Part shown: piece by piece, positions 6,177 through 8,592 of the stretch
Numbering within the stretch: position 1 is the first letter of the stretch
Layout of the letters: each line of letters starts with the position of its first letter
Source of the DNA: Bacteriovoracaceae bacterium UBA1018
Lineage (GTDB): Bacteria > Bdellovibrionota > UBA1018
Assembly: GCA_002291495.1 (NCBI GenBank)
Contig: DBAE01000217.1
Span: 2,183-10,774, forward strand
DNA: 8,592 nucleotides
Direction: 5' to 3'
Notes under the pieces: generated by a model
Told to the model about the DNA's origin: nothing
Seen by the model: the letters and a program-made list of their open reading frames with translations, nothing else
The model's database searches: none
Position numbers and translations under genes: made by a program

Positions 6177-6782
6177 TCAATTTCCGAGTAACTTTTCGGC
6201 AACCTCGTGAACAATCGTTCCCACAGCGTAAGGGACCGAGTAGGGTCGACGACGCGTCCGTCTAAAGTCATGATCAAATCCCAATTTATGAGTCCATTCA
6301 TGGGCGAGATTTGAGGCCAAGGAGACTGCGTCAAAGTAATCAAAATACTTCGTATTGAGATAGATCTTAGAAGTACTCGGCGACGTGTACCCTAAAACTC
6401 TCTTTCGTGAGTAATAGAGCTCAAGATCAAGATCGATCGTCCCATCGTTTGGCTTTCCATATCGTGTTTCGAAAGCGGCCATGATTTTCTGGTAAATTTG
6501 TTCGTTAGTTAACCCGTCGTTATCGGCAAATTGTTTTTTGCGCTTCCAAGTATGATTCAAAATTTTGTCACGGAACTCAGCACTATTTATTACAAGTTCT
6601 AGAACGTCTGCCGCACCCTCTGCTCGTTTGATATCCTGGGCATCAAAGTGACTGAGCGCTACGAAATTGACTTTAAGTGGACCAGATCCAGACTGAGTGG
6701 CAGTTTGTGCCTGAATTGGGCTAACCCACAAAACTGTAAGTACGGATAAAGCGGCATAATTAAAACGATCAAATGTAAACAT
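6177..6782 (-). CDS. Small secreted zinc metalloprotease with HExxHxxGxxHD motif
   Basis: A 201-residue exported protein. A signal peptide with hydrophobic core at about 9-22 ends in IQA, with predicted cleavage after A25, leaving about 176 residues. The zinc site is explicit at 161-172: H161-E162-W-T-H165-K-L-G168-F-D-H171-D172. Three histidines would bind zinc and E162 would act as general base, as in metzincin-type peptidases. The rest of the domain carries helix 57-74, acidic strand 114-123 and a conserved-looking SVPYAVG (182-188). There is no methionine after H171, so a classical Met-turn is missing, and I cannot place it in a named peptidase family. ATG 6782 has a strong SD (GGAGG, 6 nt). 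It is the first gene after the 132-nt gap and precedes oppA, which suggests release of peptides for uptake; that link is inference. Confidence 0.85.
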   Translation of the reverse strand: MFTFDRFNYAALSVLTVLWVSPIQAQTATQSGSGPLKVNFVALSHFDAQDIKRAEGAADVLELVINSAEFRDKILNHTWKRKKQFADNDGLTNEQIYQKIMAAFETRYGKPNDGTIDLDLELYYSRKRVLGYTSPSTSKIYLNTKYFDYFDAVSLASNLAHEWTHKLGFDHDFRRTRRRPYSVPYAVGTIVHEVAEKLLGN

Positions 6783-6788
6783 TTCGAG

Positions 6789-6793
6789 CCTCC
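6789..6793 (-). promoter_or_regulatory. Strong ribosome binding site of the metalloprotease gene
   Basis: GGAGG on the minus strand with 6-nt spacing to ATG 6782, the best SD in the window, supports efficient translation from this start. Confidence 0.75.
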
Positions 6794-6836
6794 GATGATT
6801 TCACTTAAAAATCTGTCGGAAAAATGGCTCCAAAAG

Positions 6837-6858
6837 TTGAGATGATTTGTAATCTCAA
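6837..6858. repeat. Perfect 7-bp inverted repeat in the protease leader
   Basis: TTGAGAT and ATCTCAA flank 8 bases (GATTTGTA on the plus strand). It lies just downstream of the candidate -10 box of the protease promoter, so it could be an operator or a hairpin at the 5' end of the transcript. As a terminator for the gene upstream it would be poor: the stem has few GC pairs and is followed by CTTTTGG. Confidence 0.45.
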
Positions 6859-6866
6859 TGCGTTAC

Positions 6867-6896
6867 ATTAGATCTATGAAACTAAATTAGTTGCAA
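6867..6896 (-). promoter_or_regulatory. Candidate sigma70 promoter for the protease-oppA operon
   Basis: On the minus strand TTGCAA (6896-6891) and TCTAAT (6872-6867) are separated by 18 nt. The -10 matches consensus in five of six bases and the -35 in four of six. Transcription would start near 6860, leaving a leader of nearly 80 nt before ATG 6782. It is the best-placed candidate in the gap but rests on sequence resemblance only. Confidence 0.4.
6880..6892. repeat. Palindrome AACTAA-A-TTAGTT overlapping the candidate -35/spacer
   Basis: A perfect 6-bp dyad around a single base (6886), overlapping the proposed -35 box and spacer of the protease promoter. A second short palindrome, TAGATCTA, is at 6869-6876 over the -10. 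The placement suits a repressor site, but AT-rich intergenic DNA can contain such dyads by chance. Confidence 0.35.
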
Positions 6897-6914
6897 GACA
6901 AGAGATCGCGCTTT

Positions 6915-7652
6915 TTATCGTCTGTTCTTTTGATTCTTCTGATTCTTCTTCGCTGCATTGATTCGCCAGCGAGTGGTCATCTTGAACTCCGCCTCCAGAT
7001 GTTCAATGGCTCTATTTTGTCCTACGGCAAGAACTTTTAGTCTGCTTTTGATGTTCTGGGTAATTCGGAGAATTTCTGTTTCAGTCGATTTTTCTTCAGC
7101 AATCAAATGAGAAGCAGTGGATTCGATCTCGCTGATTTTGTCCTCGATCTTTTTGTCCCAAGCCGCGTGTTCTTCTCGTTGTGATAGCTCTCTGCGCTGC
7201 GCTTCGAGATAGTTCCACTTCTCTCGATCTAGCTCCTGAAATGCAGCTATTCGTTTTTGGGCCTCCATCTCAAAGTCTTCCAGTATCTTTTCGATCTGAC
7301 TCTCCTGGGAAGGCTTTAGATCTCTGAACTGCGTCTCTAATACTGCTAGCAGCCCATTTATCTCGCGTTCGGTTTCACTATGACTAGCAATCAGCTCTTT
7401 GGCTCTGAACTGAATTGCTCGAAGGTTTTGTTCGATTTTCTGTTTCCAGTCTAAGTTAACAAAACTCAAACCAAACTGAGTGAGATGATCATCTACCTGA
7501 TCATCTTGACGATCGAGACGCTTTCCACACTCATTTGCGGAAAATGTTCCGAAACCAGATTTTGGATTTTCGATGTCATCGTGAGCGTAAGCTGAGCTTA
7601 CGGCCAGAGCGTAACCGAGAATCAGCGATCTTGGCAGCTTGTACACGCTCAT
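6915..7652 (-). CDS. Exported coiled-coil protein, unknown function
   Basis: A 245-residue protein with a Sec signal peptide (hydrophobic 9-19, AYA cleavage after A23). The mature part begins with a polar stretch containing a single cysteine (C42). From about residue 65 to 232 it is almost continuous charged helix rich in Glu, Lys, Arg, Gln and Leu/Ile, with no proline except P113 and no catalytic motif, as in long periplasmic coiled coils. The C-terminus is strongly basic (KKNQKNQKNRR), made partly by a 9-bp tandem repeat. ATG 7652 has the SD GGTGGAG 8 nt upstream, formed by the Gly codons ending the preceding gene, whose stop is only 3 nt before the start. The pair is therefore one transcriptional unit, and the two helical products may interact. 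I recognise no family. Confidence 0.8.
   Translation of the reverse strand: MSVYKLPRSLILGYALAVSSAYAHDDIENPKSGFGTFSANECGKRLDRQDDQVDDHLTQFGLSFVNLDWKQKIEQNLRAIQFRAKELIASHSETEREINGLLAVLETQFRDLKPSQESQIEKILEDFEMEAQKRIAAFQELDREKWNYLEAQRRELSQREEHAAWDKKIEDKISEIESTASHLIAEEKSTETEILRITQNIKSRLKVLAVGQNRAIEHLEAEFKMTTRWRINAAKKNQKNQKNRR
6923..6949 (-). repeat. 9-bp tandem repeat encoding a K-N-Q tail
   Basis: Two exact copies of GATTCTTCT (6932-6940 and 6941-6949, plus strand) adjoin a degenerate third copy (6923-6931, 6 of 9 bases). They encode the repeated Lys-Asn-Gln residues at the C-terminus of the coiled-coil protein and could vary in copy number by slippage. Confidence 0.5.
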
Positions 7653-7655
7653 AGA

Positions 7656-8592
7656 TTAATCTCCACCGCCGCCACCATCTCCATCTCCGCCTGCACCGCC
7701 GCTGTCTCCGTCGCCACTTGAGTTGCTCTCATCTGACCTGGTATCGACTTCGTTCGTGTGATTGCTCTCATAGTTGGACTCTTGCGTATGAGTTTCTATT
7801 TCCGAAGCTTGTGTAGCTACATGAGTTTCCATCTCAGACACAGCCGTCTCAATCTCACTCAGTTGAGCTTCGAGTTCGGCAGTATCAATCACTGGCATTT
7901 CCATTTCCGGCTCATTGAGGCTCATTGCCGAAACATCGTTCAAGGCGTCAGCTACCAGTGCCGCTTCAGCCATCTCTGCTGAACTGAGAGCCGCAGCTGC
8001 AGAATCGACTGCTGTCGAATCCACTTTATCCTGAGTTTGAAGCGTATCTTTCAATTCTTCCCGAATCGAATCGACCTCTTGTTTCAAATCCGGCGAAATG
8101 GTCGCAGGCTCATCCGGAAACGGCACTGTATTGATCAAGTGGTCGTTAGCAGAACTACCTTCATGGTGAAATCGGTCAAAAAGAAGATTCCATCGAGCAA
8201 TTTCAGGAGAAACAAACCACATTGGATCGTTAGTATAAATATACCAGAACCAGGAATTTGAATCCCAACCCGATAACTGATCAGAATTACGGCGAGCCTC
8301 TTCATCCATCCTTTGTTTAAGGCCTGGGTTCCGAGTCTGTGTCGCCAATTCTTTCTGCTTGTTCATCGAGGTGATAACACGTGTCTGAATCTCCTGATTC
8401 TGCGCTAATCCAGGAAACCGTTGCATGAGGTAAGCAAGGACAAACCGACGAGCTTTGAGCTGGTTTTGAAAGGACTTCATTTCCGAGACGTATCGCTGAT
8501 AGGCTTTAGCGTAGGCAGCCATCTGTTCTTTATAAATTTGAAAATCACCTTTAAGACTCTTAGCTCTCTGCTGGTATCGAATGACTTCGGCC
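7656..8592 (-). CDS. Helical protein with aromatic block and Gly/Asp tail (partial, 5' end outside window)
   Basis: The frame is open from the window's right edge to TAA at 7658-7656. ATG 8522 would give 288 residues, but 23 further in-frame sense codons precede it and the SD there is poor, so it is probably internal and the true start lies beyond the window. Counting from ATG 8522, residues 1-80 are charged helix. Residues 84-122 form an aromatic-rich block (SNSWFWYIYTNDPMWFVS, then ARWNLLFDRF). Residues 146-200 are acidic and Ala-rich. Residues 222-246 carry three SE[IM]ET units, two of them exact heptads. Residues 247-269 are Ser/Asn/Glu-rich and probably disordered. Residues 270-288 are only Gly, Asp, Ala and Ser. 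No signal peptide can be judged because the N-terminus is missing. The next gene starts 3 nt after the stop. No known family is recognised. Confidence 0.75.
   Translation of the reverse strand, partial: AEVIRYQQRAKSLKGDFQIYKEQMAAYAKAYQRYVSEMKSFQNQLKARRFVLAYLMQRFPGLAQNQEIQTRVITSMNKQKELATQTRNPGLKQRMDEEARRNSDQLSGWDSNSWFWYIYTNDPMWFVSPEIARWNLLFDRFHHEGSSANDHLINTVPFPDEPATISPDLKQEVDSIREELKDTLQTQDKVDSTAVDSAAAALSSAEMAEAALVADALNDVSAMSLNEPEMEMPVIDTAELEAQLSEIETAVSEMETHVATQASEIETHTQESNYESNHTNEVDTRSDESNSSGDGDSGGAGGDGDGGGGGD
7661..7667 (-). promoter_or_regulatory. Ribosome binding site built from Gly codons of the upstream gene
   Basis: GGTGGAG, reading Gly-Gly-Asp at the end of the upstream protein, is 8 nt from ATG 7652 and serves as SD for the coiled-coil gene. 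Confidence 0.55.
7785..7859 (-). repeat. SE[IM]ET heptad-like repeats in the partial helical protein
   Basis: Three units, SEIETAV, SEMETHV and, after ATQA, SEIETHT, occur in 25 residues. The first two are adjacent heptads, suggesting a short coiled-coil repeat born by duplication. Confidence 0.5.

Noticed and set aside
6113..6343. Open frame of 76 codons on the minus strand overlapping the end of the protease gene
   Set aside because: Most of it lies inside the well-supported metalloprotease gene in another frame, the product resembles no protein, and there is no convincing SD.
7758..8261. Two plus-strand 74-codon open frames opposite the partial helical protein
   Set aside because: They are antisense to a gene with clear amino-acid repeats and an extended open frame, and have no domain or SD support.
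8520..8522. ATG 8522 as the true start of the partial helical protein
   Set aside because: The frame continues for 23 sense codons to the window edge in the same helical, charged style, and the sequence upstream of the ATG lacks a good SD.

Overview
The window looks like chromosomal DNA of a Gram-negative bacterium. The signs are a diderm-type lipoprotein, periplasmic signal peptides, a peptide-type ABC importer, tightly packed operons and moderate GC content. The mix of poorly characterised exported proteins, a small secreted HExxHxxGxxHD metalloprotease and acidic Gly/Asp-rich low-complexity tails reminds me of Bdellovibrionota (Bdellovibrio-like bacteria). That placement is an impression, not a proof.

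Layout, plus strand (1-2805): the 3' end of an unidentified gene overlaps a DUF429-like (RNase H-fold) gene carrying an extra four-cysteine motif. It is followed after 18 nt by oppB, and oppC overlaps oppB through an ATGA junction. All four read as one operon.

Minus strand (6782 down to 2802): a secreted zinc metalloprotease, an OppA-type peptide-binding protein, a FAS1/HadA-like dehydratase subunit, a MaoC/HadB-like catalytic hydratase and a lipoprotein follow one another. From oppA onward the genes overlap or lie within 13 nt of each other, so transcription is probably shared. This operon collides tail-to-tail with oppC, with a 4-nt overlap and no room for an intergenic terminator. A candidate sigma70 promoter and two dyads lie in the 132-nt gap upstream of the protease.

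Minus strand (8592 down to 6915): two further genes lie 3 nt apart. One is a partial protein, open to the window edge, with an aromatic-rich block, short SE[IM]ET repeats and a Gly/Asp tail. The other is an exported coiled-coil protein.

Taken together, the membrane channel (OppB/OppC) and the binding protein (OppA) of one importer are in convergent operons. The ATPases (OppD/OppF) are absent from the window. The binding protein is translationally linked to a two-subunit hydratase/dehydratase and preceded by a secreted protease. A plausible reading is digestion of external protein, peptide uptake and a linked acyl-thioester step, but only the gene order is seen; the functional link is inference. 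No RNA gene, IS element, CRISPR array, origin or attachment site was seen. No stretch longer than 300 bases lacks a gene.
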